Assembly: GCA_035302405.1 (NCBI GenBank) | Contig: DATGSR010000064.1 | Coordinates: 1-64,000 of the forward strand | Origin: CALKWS01 sp035302405 | Lineage (GTDB): Bacteria > Actinomycetota > Actinomycetes > Actinomycetales > Beutenbergiaceae | DNA length: 64,000 nucleotides | Direction: 5' to 3' | In this document: positions 34,735-43,193 of the stretch, piece by piece | Position numbering within the stretch: the stretch's first letter is position 1 | Layout: every line of letters starts with the position of its first letter | The notes under the pieces: model-generated | The model's input: the letters and a program-made list of their open reading frames with translations, nothing else | Databases searched by the model: none | What the model was told of the DNA's origin: nothing | Translations under genes and position numbers: made by a program

Positions 34735-37700
34735 ATGTCACGGCTGACGTTCTTGGAGTGGCCGGTGATCCGGCAACTGCGCACCAACGATCGCCACGGA
34801 CGGGGCCCGGCGGTGATGTCCCCCAAGTCCAGAAGCACGGCGCCACGCACCGATGAGGCGGACACCGTGGTCCAAAGCGTGTGCCCCTACTGTGCGGTCG
34901 GATGCGGGCAACGGGTGTTCGCCAAGGACAACAAAGTCATTCACATCGAAGGGGATCCGGACTCACCGGTCTCGCGGGGCCGGCTCTGCCCCAAGGGAGC
35001 CGCCAGTGAACAACTGGTCAATACCCCCGCGCGGCAGACCACGGTGCTGTACCGCCGTCCCTACGCCACCGAGTGGGAACCGCTGGAGTTGGACACCGCG
35101 ATCGAGATGATCACGGACAGGTTCCTGCAGGCCAGGCGCAACCACTGGGAGGACGTTGACGAGCGCGGCCGGCGGTTGAATCGGACGATGGGCATCGCCA
35201 GTTTGGGCGGAGCGACCATCGACAACGAAGAGAACTACCTGATCAAGAAGTTGTTCTCCGCGGCCGGTGCCATCCAGATCGAGAACCAAGCCCGTATATG
35301 ACACTCCTCCACGGTTCCCAGTCTGGGAACCTCGTTTGGGCGGGGCGGCGCCACTCAACCGCTGCAGGACATGGCCAATGCCGACTGCATCATCATCCAG
35401 GGCTCCAACATGGCCGAGTGCCACCCGGTCGGATTCCAGTGGGTGACCGAGGCCAAATCCCGTGGCGCCACCGTCATCCACGTTGACCCCCGGTTCACCC
35501 GCACCACTGCGCTGGCCGACCGGCACGTGCCGATCCGGGCAGGTACCGACGTCATGCTACTTGGCGGGTTGATCAACTACGTCCTGAGCAACGACCTCTG
35601 GTTCGATGACTACGTACGGGCATACACCAACGCCGCCAGCATCATCACCGATGAGTTCCAGGACACCGAGGACCTGGACGGCCTGTTCTCCGGCTTCGAT
35701 CCGCAGACCGGTGAATACGACCTGAGCAGTTGGCGCTACGCCGACAATGACGCCGACCGTACCGACGGGCGGTCCGGGGAGACACCCGGGCAAGAACCTG
35801 CCGAGGGTGAGGTCTTCGGCGAGGGCGGTGTGCCATTGGACCGTGCTCGGCCTCCACGGGACGAGACCCTGGCCCACCCCCGGACCGTGTTCCAGATCCT
35901 CAAGCGCCACTACGCGCGCTACACCCCGGAATTGATCGAACAGACCTGCGGTATCTCTCCCGCCGACTTCGAATACCTTGCCAAGGCGATCACACAGAAC
36001 TCCGGCCGGGACCGAACCACCTGCTTCGCCTACGCGGTGGGATGGACCCAACACTCCCAAGGTGCCCAGTTCATCCGCACCGCCGCGATACTGCAGTTGC
36101 TGCTCGGCAACATCGGTCGCCCCGGCGGCGGGGTGATGGCGCTACGCGGCCACGCCACCATCCAGGGCTCCACCGACATCCCCACGCTGTTCAACCTGCT
36201 GCCCGGCTACCTGCCGATGCCTGAAGCAGGCGCCCATGACACCCTCGCCGACTACTTGGCCGCCGTGGGGTCCAAAGAGCAGAAGGGCTACTGGGCCGAC
36301 GCCGACGCGTACACCGTCAGCCTGCTCAAAGCCTGGTGGGGCGAGGCTGCCCAACCGGAGAACGACTTCGCCTACCACTACATGCCGCGCATCAACGGCG
36401 CCCACGGGACGTATCAGACCGTGATGAAGATGTTGCGCGACGAAGTGGACGGCTACTTCCTACTCGGCCAGAACCCAGCAGTGGGCTCGGCGCACGGGCG
36501 GCTGCAGCGGCTGGGGATGTCGCATCTGAAGTGGTTGGTGGTACGGGACTTCAACCTCATTGAGTCGGCCACCTGGTGGAAGGACGGCCCGGAGATCGAA
36601 ACAGGCGAACTGCGTCCCGAGGACATCGCCACCGAGGTCTTCTTCCTGCCAGCGGCGAACCACACCGAGAAAGCAGGGTCCTTCACCCAGACGCAACGGA
36701 TGGTCCAATGGCGCCACCAGGCGGTCACACCGCCCGACGACGCCCAGAGCGAGTTGCAGTTCTTCTACGAACTGGGCAAACGCATCCGTGCCCGGTTGGC
36801 CGACTCGACCGACGAACGCGACCGGCCGTTGCTGGACCTGACGTGGGACTACCCCACCGATGAGCACGGCGAACCGGATGCCGAGGCGGTTCTGGCCGAG
36901 ATCAACGGCTACCACACCACCGGACCGCAGGCCGGGCGCCCGCTTTCATCCTTCACCGAAATGAGGCCGGACGGCTCTACCGCGGGGGGATGCTGGATCT
37001 ACACCGGAATCTACGCCGAGGGGGTGAACCGGGCCGCCAGCCGGGTGCCCGGCCATCTGCAGGACGAGGTGGCCTCGAAATGGGCGTGGGCGTGGCCCGA
37101 CAACCGGCGTCTGCTGTACAACCGGGCCTCGGCGGACCCGGACGGCAACCCGTGGAGCGAGCGCAAGCGATACATCTGGTGGGACGCTCAGGCGCAGTCT
37201 TGGACCGGCCGGGACGTCCCCGATTTCCCCGTGGACCGGGCCCCGGGCAGCAATCCCGATCCGAACCTGGGAGGTTCGCAGGCCCTCGCGGGCGATGACG
37301 CCTTCATCATGCAGGCCGACGGGAAGGGATGGCTGTTCGCACCTTCCGGCATGGTCGACGGCCCCTTGCCCACCCACTACGAGCCGCCCGAATCGCCGGT
37401 GCGCAACTTGCTCTACCGTCAACAACAGCCACCGGCGAGGATTACCTTCCCCCGGAAGGACAACCCCTTCTCCCCCGAACCCTGGGAGCCGGGGGCGCAT
37501 GTGTATCCGCACGTGTTCACCACCTATCGGTTAACCGAGCACCACACCGCCGGTGGGATGAGCCGCTTCCACCCGTATCTGGCGGAGCTGCAGCCGGAGA
37601 TGTTCTGCGAGGTCTCCCCCGAGCTTGCTGCCGAAGCGGGTTTGGAGCCCTACGGGTGGGCAACGATCGTCTCACCTCGCGCCGCGATCGAGGCGCGGGT

Positions 37701-38052
37701 GTTGATCACCGAGCGCATGCGTCCGCTCACCGCCGGAGGTAGGAGGGTGCACCAGATCGGTCTGCCCTACCACTGGGCGGTCGGCCGCGAGGCTCTGGTC
37801 AGCGGTGACGGCGCCAATGACCTGCTCGGCATCGTGCTGGACCCCAATGTGGTGATCCAGGACTCCAAGGCTGCCGCCTGCGACATCCGCCCGGGGCGGC
37901 GGCCCCGCGGCCCCGAACTGGTGGCGTTCGTGGAAGCGTATCGTCGTCGGGCAGGTATCACCACCGATACCGGACACGACCGGTTAACCATGCCGAGTAA
38001 CGACGGCGGGCAGCTCCCCTATACACAGGAACCGTCCCGGGAGGATGAGTGA
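34735..38052 (+). CDS. fdhG: Formate dehydrogenase major subunit, selenocysteine-containing
   Basis: Oxidises formate to CO2 at a molybdopterin (or tungsten) centre. The product is about 1105 residues if the in-frame TGA at 35299-35301 is read as Sec189, in the FdnG context NQARI-Sec-HSSTVPSLGTSFGRGG. The N-terminal [4Fe-4S] cysteines are C50, C53, C57 and C85. Downstream blocks NMAECHPVGFQW, DPRFTRTTALAD and GGGVMALRGHATIQG match the FdnG/FdoG family. Unlike E. coli FdnG there is no twin-arginine signal, so the subunit should stay in the cytoplasm. ATG 34735 is set by TAGCGT 7 nt upstream. Confidence 0.95.
35299..35301 (+). other. UGA selenocysteine codon (Sec189) of fdhG
   Basis: The reading frame continues on both sides with strong FdnG similarity, and the Sec position matches Sec196 of E. 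coli FdnG. The selenium genes lie 2-10 kb downstream. Confidence 0.93.
35302..35340 (+). promoter_or_regulatory. Bacterial SECIS element of fdhG
   Basis: The apical stem GGTTCCC (35313-35319) with GGGAACC (35325-35331) is closed by loop AGTCT and begins 11 nt after the UGA, the spacing SelB needs. The loop keeps the G-U pair of bases that SelB contacts in E. coli fdhF (loop GGUCU). It lies inside coding sequence. Confidence 0.8.
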
Positions 38053-39119
38053 TGGCCTGGTTTACTGAAAAACCCCGCGCGGTGGCCCGCGCCCACGGTG
38101 CCCGCGCCGGTGACCGCAAGGGGTTCTTCACCGACACTTCCATCTGTATCGGCTGCAAGGCCTGCGAGGTCGCGTGCAAGGAGTGGAACAGGATCCCCCA
38201 ACACGGGAACCTGCAACTGCTGGGGTCCTCCTACGACAACACCGGGGGGCTCGGCGCCAATACGTGGCGGCACGTGGCCTTCATCGAGCAGGATGCCGAG
38301 CGGATCCAAACCGCCCGCGAATCGGGACGGCGACTGGTCGACCTCGGCATGCCTGCGGTCGGCCCGCCTGCACGGTCAGCCGCACCGCCCTCCGGCGCGC
38401 GATCCGCACTCGCCGCGAACCGCACTGGCCCGCCCTCCGTTTTCGACGAAGCAGCGGCCGGTTCAACGGACACCGCCCCTCCGGACACCGACGAGTTCCG
38501 GTGGTTGATGTCCTCCGACGTGTGCAAACACTGCACCCACGCCGGTTGCCTCGACGTCTGCCCCACCGGTGCCCTGTTCCGCACGGAATTCGACACCGTG
38601 GTGGTCCAGGAGGACATCTGCAACGGTTGCGGCACGTGCGTGGCGGGCTGCCCGTTCGGGGTCATCGAGCGGCGCGAGGACGGCACGATCGATGCGAAAT
38701 CGGACCGCGCGGACTCCAGATACGCCCAGCAGATCCCGAACGCCGGCACCGCGAACAAGTGCACCTTGTGCTACGACCGATTGGTGGACGGGCAGACGCC
38801 GGCGTGCGCGCAAACCTGCCCAACGGAGTCGATCCGGTTCGGTGACCGGAGGGACGTGGTCGCCAAGGCGAACGAACGGGTCCGCGAGTTGCACGCGCAA
38901 GGGCGCACCGAAGCACGGCTCTACGGCGCCAACAACAATGACGGCGTGGGCGGGACCGGGTCGGTGTTCCTGCTGCTGGACGAGCCGGAAGTCTACGGTT
39001 TGCCTCCGGACCCGCAGGTGCCGACGGCGCAATTGGGGAAGATGTATGCCACCGCGGCGTTAGCGGCGGTCGGCATGGCGGCAGGGGCCTTGGCGGCGTT
39101 CCTGGGAGGCCGTAGGTGA
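38049..39119 (+). CDS. fdhH: Formate dehydrogenase iron-sulfur (beta) subunit
   Basis: Electron-transfer subunit with four [4Fe-4S] clusters: CIGCKACEVACKEW (about 34), CKHCTHAGCLDVCPTGA, CNGCGTCVAGCPFGV and CTLCYDRLVDGQTPACAQTCP. A Pro/Ala-rich insertion of about 50 residues separates the first cluster from the rest, as in other actinobacterial versions. One C-terminal hydrophobic helix (TAALAAVGMAAGALAAFLG) anchors it. The GTG/ATG start overlaps the fdhG stop. The symbol is by analogy to FdnH/FdoH. Confidence 0.93.
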   Translation: MMAWFTEKPRAVARAHGARAGDRKGFFTDTSICIGCKACEVACKEWNRIPQHGNLQLLGSSYDNTGGLGANTWRHVAFIEQDAERIQTARESGRRLVDLGMPAVGPPARSAAPPSGARSALAANRTGPPSVFDEAAAGSTDTAPPDTDEFRWLMSSDVCKHCTHAGCLDVCPTGALFRTEFDTVVVQEDICNGCGTCVAGCPFGVIERREDGTIDAKSDRADSRYAQQIPNAGTANKCTLCYDRLVDGQTPACAQTCPTESIRFGDRRDVVAKANERVRELHAQGRTEARLYGANNNDGVGGTGSVFLLLDEPEVYGLPPDPQVPTAQLGKMYATAALAAVGMAAGALAAFLGGRR

Positions 39120-40258
39120 GCAGTTCCGGATACGACAGGTACCGCCCGCCGGACCCGCCGCGGCGCCGGCGCCTGCGAACCGAGGGCGGTCAGCGCCGTT
39201 TCCGGGGTGCGCGCCCCGATGCACGCGGCGACGGCTCCCGCGAGGTGCCGATGGTCGACGACGCGCAGTTCAGTTCGTATTACGGGCGTCACATCGTCAA
39301 GGCGCCGCCGTGGGACGAGAAGATTTCCACCTACATGTTCCTGGGCGGCCTGGCCGGTGGTTCGGGGCTGCTCGCACTGGGTGCACAGTTGACCGGAAGG
39401 CCGCACCTGCGCAGAAACAGCCGCGTGGCGGCGTTGCTGGCACTGGGCGGCGGCACCGTGGCCCTGGTCGCGGACCTGGGTCGCCCCGAGCGGTTCCACC
39501 ACATGCTCCGAACCTTCAAGCCTTCCTCACCGATGAACCTCGGATCCTGGCTACTGGGCGCGTTCGGCACGAGCATCGGCATCGCGGCCGTCAATGAGAT
39601 CGACCGGGGCACCAACTCGCGGTTGCCGCTTGGCCCGTTGCGTCGTCTGCTGCGCTGGTTGGAAGCACCGGCCGGTGTTGCCGGCGGGATCTTCGCCGCG
39701 CCGGTGGCCAGTTACACCGCGGTGCTGCTCGGTGATACGGCCGTGCCCACATGGCACGCCTCCCGGGATCACCTGCCCTATGTGTTCGTCTCCTCCGCAG
39801 CGATGGCCGCCGGCGGGATGGCCATGGTGACCACCCCTGTCGACCAGGCACGACCCGCGCGGGTCCTGGCCGGCATGGGTGTGCTCGGAGAGGGGGCTGC
39901 ACTGTGGCTGATGAGACGGGCGATGCACCCGGCTGAACGCGAACCGCTGGAGACGGGCGGGCCGGGCAGGAAGATGCGATACGCAGAGCGGTTGGCGCTC
40001 GCCGGTGGTCTTGGTGCGCTCGCTGCGGGGCGCAGCCGCGCCATAGCGGCCATCGGTGGGTGCGCATTGCTGGCGGCCTCGGCGTTCGCACGGTTCGGCA
40101 TGATGGAAGCGGGTATCAACTCGACTAAGGATCCGCGGCACACGATCGAACCGCAGAAGGCCCGACTGGCCCAGCGGCGGGCGGCCGGGGTCTGGGACGA
40201 CTCGATCACCACCGCCGGCGAGCCGCCCGCTTCGGGACAGCAGTCCCCGGGCAGTTGA
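39116..40258 (+). CDS. nrfD: NrfD/PsrC-type membrane subunit of the formate dehydrogenase
   Basis: Polytopic quinone-reactive subunit. The N-terminal 45 residues are basic and cytosolic. Then come PPWDEKISTYMFLGGLAGGSGLLALG, typical of NrfD, and about eight helices. It replaces the cytochrome b gamma subunit (FdnI) of E. coli. No heme-ligand pattern is evident. The GTG start overlaps the beta-subunit stop, so the three subunits form one operon. The 3' end faces selD. Confidence 0.88.
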   Translation: MSSSGYDRYRPPDPPRRRRLRTEGGQRRFRGARPDARGDGSREVPMVDDAQFSSYYGRHIVKAPPWDEKISTYMFLGGLAGGSGLLALGAQLTGRPHLRRNSRVAALLALGGGTVALVADLGRPERFHHMLRTFKPSSPMNLGSWLLGAFGTSIGIAAVNEIDRGTNSRLPLGPLRRLLRWLEAPAGVAGGIFAAPVASYTAVLLGDTAVPTWHASRDHLPYVFVSSAAMAAGGMAMVTTPVDQARPARVLAGMGVLGEGAALWLMRRAMHPAEREPLETGGPGRKMRYAERLALAGGLGALAAGRSRAIAAIGGCALLAASAFARFGMMEAGINSTKDPRHTIEPQKARLAQRRAAGVWDDSITTAGEPPASGQQSPGS

Positions 40259-40295
40259 TCCACCCTTCAGTGCACACCTTGCGGAGGGCTCTGCC

Positions 40296-41318
40296 TCAGC
40301 GAACGTCGATCCCACTGCCGGCGGTAGTGTGACCGATCACCGGATACCCCGGGACTTCCCCCACCACCAGCAGACCTCCTGAGGTCTGTGCGTCGGCCAA
40401 GAGCAGCAGGTCCTCCCCATCTACTCCCGGTGCGGCACGCACATGTTCCCGCACCCAGTCCAGGTTGCGCCGGGTGCCTCCGGAGATGAACCCGTCGCGC
40501 AACGCGGCCGCCGCACCATCGACCAACGGGACCGCGGCGAAGTCGATCACCGCCCCCACGCCCGAGGCCCGGCACATCTTGTACAAGTGGCCCAGCAGAC
40601 CGAATCCGGTGACGTCGGTGGCTGCTCGCACCCCGGCTGCTTGTGCCGCTTCGGCTGCCTCGCGGTTCAGCGTCGTCATCACCTGGACCGCCTCGTGGAA
40701 AACCTCCCCGGTGGCCTTGTGCCGGTTGTTGAGCAATCCCACACCCAAGGGCTTGGTCAGCGTCAGCGGTAGTCCCGGTTCGGCCGCGTCGTTGCGCAAT
40801 AACGCTTCTGGTCGCGCGGTACCAGTGACCGCCATCCCGTACTTGGGTTCGGGGTCGTCCACCGAGTGGCCACCCAGTACCGGGCAGCCGGCCTGCGTGG
40901 CGACATCCTGGCCGCCTCGCAGCACCTCGGTGAGAAGTTCCATCGGCAACTGTTCCCGTGGCCAACCAACCAGATTGATCGCAACCACCGGGCGCCCGCC
41001 CATGGCATAGATGTCAGATAGCGCATTCGCTGCGGCGATACGACCCCAGTCATAAGCGCTATCGACAACCGGGGTGAAGAAGTCCGCGGTTGATAGCACC
41101 GCGACGTCGTCCGCAATCCGGACAGCAGCGGCGTCGTCGCCGTCCTGCACCCCCACAATCACATCCTCGCCATGCTGCCCGGCCAGAGCGGCGACCACCC
41201 CTTCCAGTTCCCCGGGCGGTATCTTGCACGCACAACCGCCGCCGTGAGCCATCCCCGTCAGACGAGGTTGGGCGACTCCCTCGGCGAGGGCCGATCCTGC
41301 AACGCTGGAGGAAACCAT
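40296..41318 (-). CDS. selD: Selenide, water dikinase (selenophosphate synthetase)
   Basis: Makes selenophosphate from selenide and ATP, the selenium donor for SelA. The active-site segment is HGGGCACKIPPGE near residue 26, with Cys at the position that is Sec in some species, followed by the essential Lys. Glycine-rich nucleotide blocks GRIAAANALSDIYAMGG and ATDVTGFGLLGHL are present. ATG 41318 follows TAGACT by 6 nt. It is divergent from tRNA-Sec-selA-selB and convergent to the fdh operon. Confidence 0.95.
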   Translation of the reverse strand: MVSSSVAGSALAEGVAQPRLTGMAHGGGCACKIPPGELEGVVAALAGQHGEDVIVGVQDGDDAAAVRIADDVAVLSTADFFTPVVDSAYDWGRIAAANALSDIYAMGGRPVVAINLVGWPREQLPMELLTEVLRGGQDVATQAGCPVLGGHSVDDPEPKYGMAVTGTARPEALLRNDAAEPGLPLTLTKPLGVGLLNNRHKATGEVFHEAVQVMTTLNREAAEAAQAAGVRAATDVTGFGLLGHLYKMCRASGVGAVIDFAAVPLVDGAAAALRDGFISGGTRRNLDWVREHVRAAPGVDGEDLLLLADAQTSGGLLVVGEVPGYPVIGHTTAGSGIDVR

Positions 41319-41324
41319 GGGCCG

Positions 41325-41330
41325 AGTCTA
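41325..41330 (-). promoter_or_regulatory. -10 box TAGACT for selD
   Basis: TANNNT element 6 nt upstream of ATG 41318, no Shine-Dalgarno sequence. Confidence 0.5.
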
Positions 41331-41441
41331 GGAAGGCGGTGCCATGCCCGCCACCAATGCGGAGCACGGATTCGCTGCTAGGAGTATTTCTCCGCAGGTG
41401 CGCTGCCAGCCTTCGGGTTCGCCCACCTTTCGGTCTCCCGA

Positions 41442-41622
41442 GCCTGAGCTCCCCCGGGGACGCGAGCAAGCACTCCCGGTACACAAAGCCTGCACACCCC
41501 CGGTGCGTGGGCCTGCACTCCCGGTACGCGGAGCCTGCACTCCCCCGCTACCTGAGCCTGCACTCCCCGCTACGTGAGCCCGCACGCCCCCGCTACCTGA
41601 GCCTGCACGCCCTCCGGTTGCA
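41442..41622. repeat. Tandem 22-24-bp direct repeats, 8 copies, between selD and tRNA-Sec
   Basis: Units with consensus GCCTGCACTCCCCCGCTACSTGA begin at 41442, 41466, 41488, 41511, 41533, 41556, 41578 and 41601. There are no unique spacers, so it is not a CRISPR array. It fills half of the 367-bp divergent gap. Confidence 0.92.
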
Positions 41623-41673
41623 ATCCTGTACTCGCGGCTCCCCCCCTTTCGTGTCGCCCACGGCGGATGGGGC

Positions 41674-41679
41674 TAATGT
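41674..41679 (+). promoter_or_regulatory. -10 box TAATGT of the tRNA-Sec gene
   Basis: TAATGT ends 6 nt before the first base of the mature tRNA, so transcription would begin at or within a base or two of position 1. Confidence 0.55.
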
Positions 41680-41685
41680 GGCGGT

Positions 41686-41777
41686 GGAGGTGTCTGGGTC
41701 CTGGTGGTCCCCGCGGTCTTCAAAACCGTCGAGACCGAGCATCTCGGTCTGGCGGGTTCGATTCCCGTCCACCTCCG
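41686..41777 (+). tRNA. selC: tRNA-Sec (anticodon TCA)
   Basis: A 92-nt tRNA with the UGA-reading anticodon TCA at 41720-41722 in loop CTTCAAA. Acceptor GGAGGTG pairs with CACCTCC; the eighth position (T with C) does not pair. The long variable arm AGACCGAG-CAT-CTCGGTCT is a perfect 8-bp stem, and the T arm is GCGGG-TTCGATT-CCCGT. The discriminator is G and CCA is not encoded. It lies 36 nt upstream of selA. Confidence 0.96.
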
Positions 41778-41812
41778 CTACCGGTCCACCGCAGTGCCTG
41801 GAGGAATCGATC

Positions 41813-43192
41813 GTGACCGACGACGACCCGCGCCGGAGGATCCCGCGCACCGACGCCGTCACCGCGTTACCGCAGGTCCGGGAGGCCGCCCAGGGGCTGA
41901 GCCAGCGTGTGCTCACTTCCCTCGTCCGCCAGGCACAGGAAAAGGCCCGCCGGGGCACGATTCAGCCTGAAGAAGTGGTGAACGAAACACTGGCGGCAGT
42001 CCGCCACTTTCGCGCCTGGTCGATGCGGCCGGTACTGAACGCCACCGGCATCATCATCCACACCAACTTGGGACGCGCCCCGCTGTCCGACGCCGCGCGG
42101 GAGGCGGTGGCCGAGGCCGCCGGCTATGTGGATCTGGAGATGGACCTGGCCAGCGGTGCCCGCGCCCGCAGGGGCGCCGGGGCGCACGCTGCGCTGCTTT
42201 CCGCCTGCCCCGAAGCCGAGGACGCGTTACTCGTCAATAACGGGGCAGGCGCCCTGGTGCTGGCCACCACCGCCCTGGCCGGCGCTGCTGAGGTGGTGGT
42301 GTCCCGTGGCGAGATGGTCGAGATCGGCGCCGGTTTCCGGCTATCGGAGTTAGTGGCCTCCACCGGCGCCCGGGTGCGGGAGGTGGGCGCCACCAACCGC
42401 ACTCATCTGGCCGACTACGAAGCAGCGGTACGTCCAGGCATAGGCTGCGTACTGAAGGTGCACCCGAGCAACTACTGGGTCTCCGGATTCACTGCTGCGG
42501 TGTCAGTCGGCGAGTTGAGCCGGCTATGCCGTGCCCGTCAGGTGCCCCTCGTCGTCGACGTCGGCAGCGGCCTGCTCACCCCCGACGAGGTGCTACCCGC
42601 CGAACCCGACATTGCCGGCGCCTTGCGGGCCGGGGCCGATGTGGTGCTGGCCAGCGGTGACAAGTTGCTGGGCGGTCCGCAAGCCGGCTTACTCCTCGGT
42701 CGTGCCGATCTGATCAATCAACTCGCGCGGCACCCGCTGGCCCGTGCGGTGCGCGCCGACAAACTCACATTGGCTGCGATGGAGGCGACCCTGCACGGCG
42801 GCCCGACCCCGGTACAGCAGGCCCTGCACGTCGATCCGGATCGACTGCGTGCTCGCACGGCAGCACTGGGCGCCGAGTTGGACGTCGCCGTCGTACCCCA
42901 CGAAGGGCGGGTCGGGGGAGGCGGCGGGGCCGGAGTTCCCTTGCCCGGGTGGGCACTTCACCTGCCCACCGCGCTCGCCGCGCCGCTACGGACCGGCTCC
43001 CCCGCGGTGCTCACCCGCGTCCACGACGGGGCATGTCTGTTGGACCTGCGCTGCATCCCGGAGTCGCAGGATCAATCCGTTCTCCATGCGGTGCAACAGG
43101 CCCTCGAGCAACAGCCGGCGCACGTCGGCGCCACCGCAGCGACTCACTGTGCCCCGGCGCGCACCGATTCGGCCGCGCGGCGGGGAGGGTGA
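41813..43192 (+). CDS. selA: L-seryl-tRNA(Sec) selenium transferase
   Basis: PLP enzyme that converts Ser-tRNA(Sec) to Sec-tRNA(Sec) using selenophosphate. The PLP lysine lies in SGDKLLGGPQAGLLLG. The family start region VLNATGIIIHTNLGRAPLS and HPSNYWVSGFTA are intact, and length 459 is normal. GTG 41813 follows a strong GGAGGA by 7 nt. The stop is one base before the selB ATG. Confidence 0.96.
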   Translation: MTDDDPRRRIPRTDAVTALPQVREAAQGLSQRVLTSLVRQAQEKARRGTIQPEEVVNETLAAVRHFRAWSMRPVLNATGIIIHTNLGRAPLSDAAREAVAEAAGYVDLEMDLASGARARRGAGAHAALLSACPEAEDALLVNNGAGALVLATTALAGAAEVVVSRGEMVEIGAGFRLSELVASTGARVREVGATNRTHLADYEAAVRPGIGCVLKVHPSNYWVSGFTAAVSVGELSRLCRARQVPLVVDVGSGLLTPDEVLPAEPDIAGALRAGADVVLASGDKLLGGPQAGLLLGRADLINQLARHPLARAVRADKLTLAAMEATLHGGPTPVQQALHVDPDRLRARTAALGAELDVAVVPHEGRVGGGGGAGVPLPGWALHLPTALAAPLRTGSPAVLTRVHDGACLLDLRCIPESQDQSVLHAVQQALEQQPAHVGATAATHCAPARTDSAARRGG

Positions 43193-43193
43193 G

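Noticed and set aside
34735..35301. fdhG read as a pseudogene truncated at 35301
   Set aside because: The stop is TGA at the known Sec position, is followed by a SECIS-like hairpin, and a full set of selenium genes is nearby.
41442..41622. CRISPR array upstream of tRNA-Sec
   Set aside because: Units are contiguous with no unique spacers, and there are no cas genes. The same reasoning excludes the other arrays.
41319..41812. Upstream extension of selA through the repeat array and tRNA-Sec
   Set aside because: The frame is open by chance; GTG 41813 has a strong GGAGGA site and gives the normal protein length.
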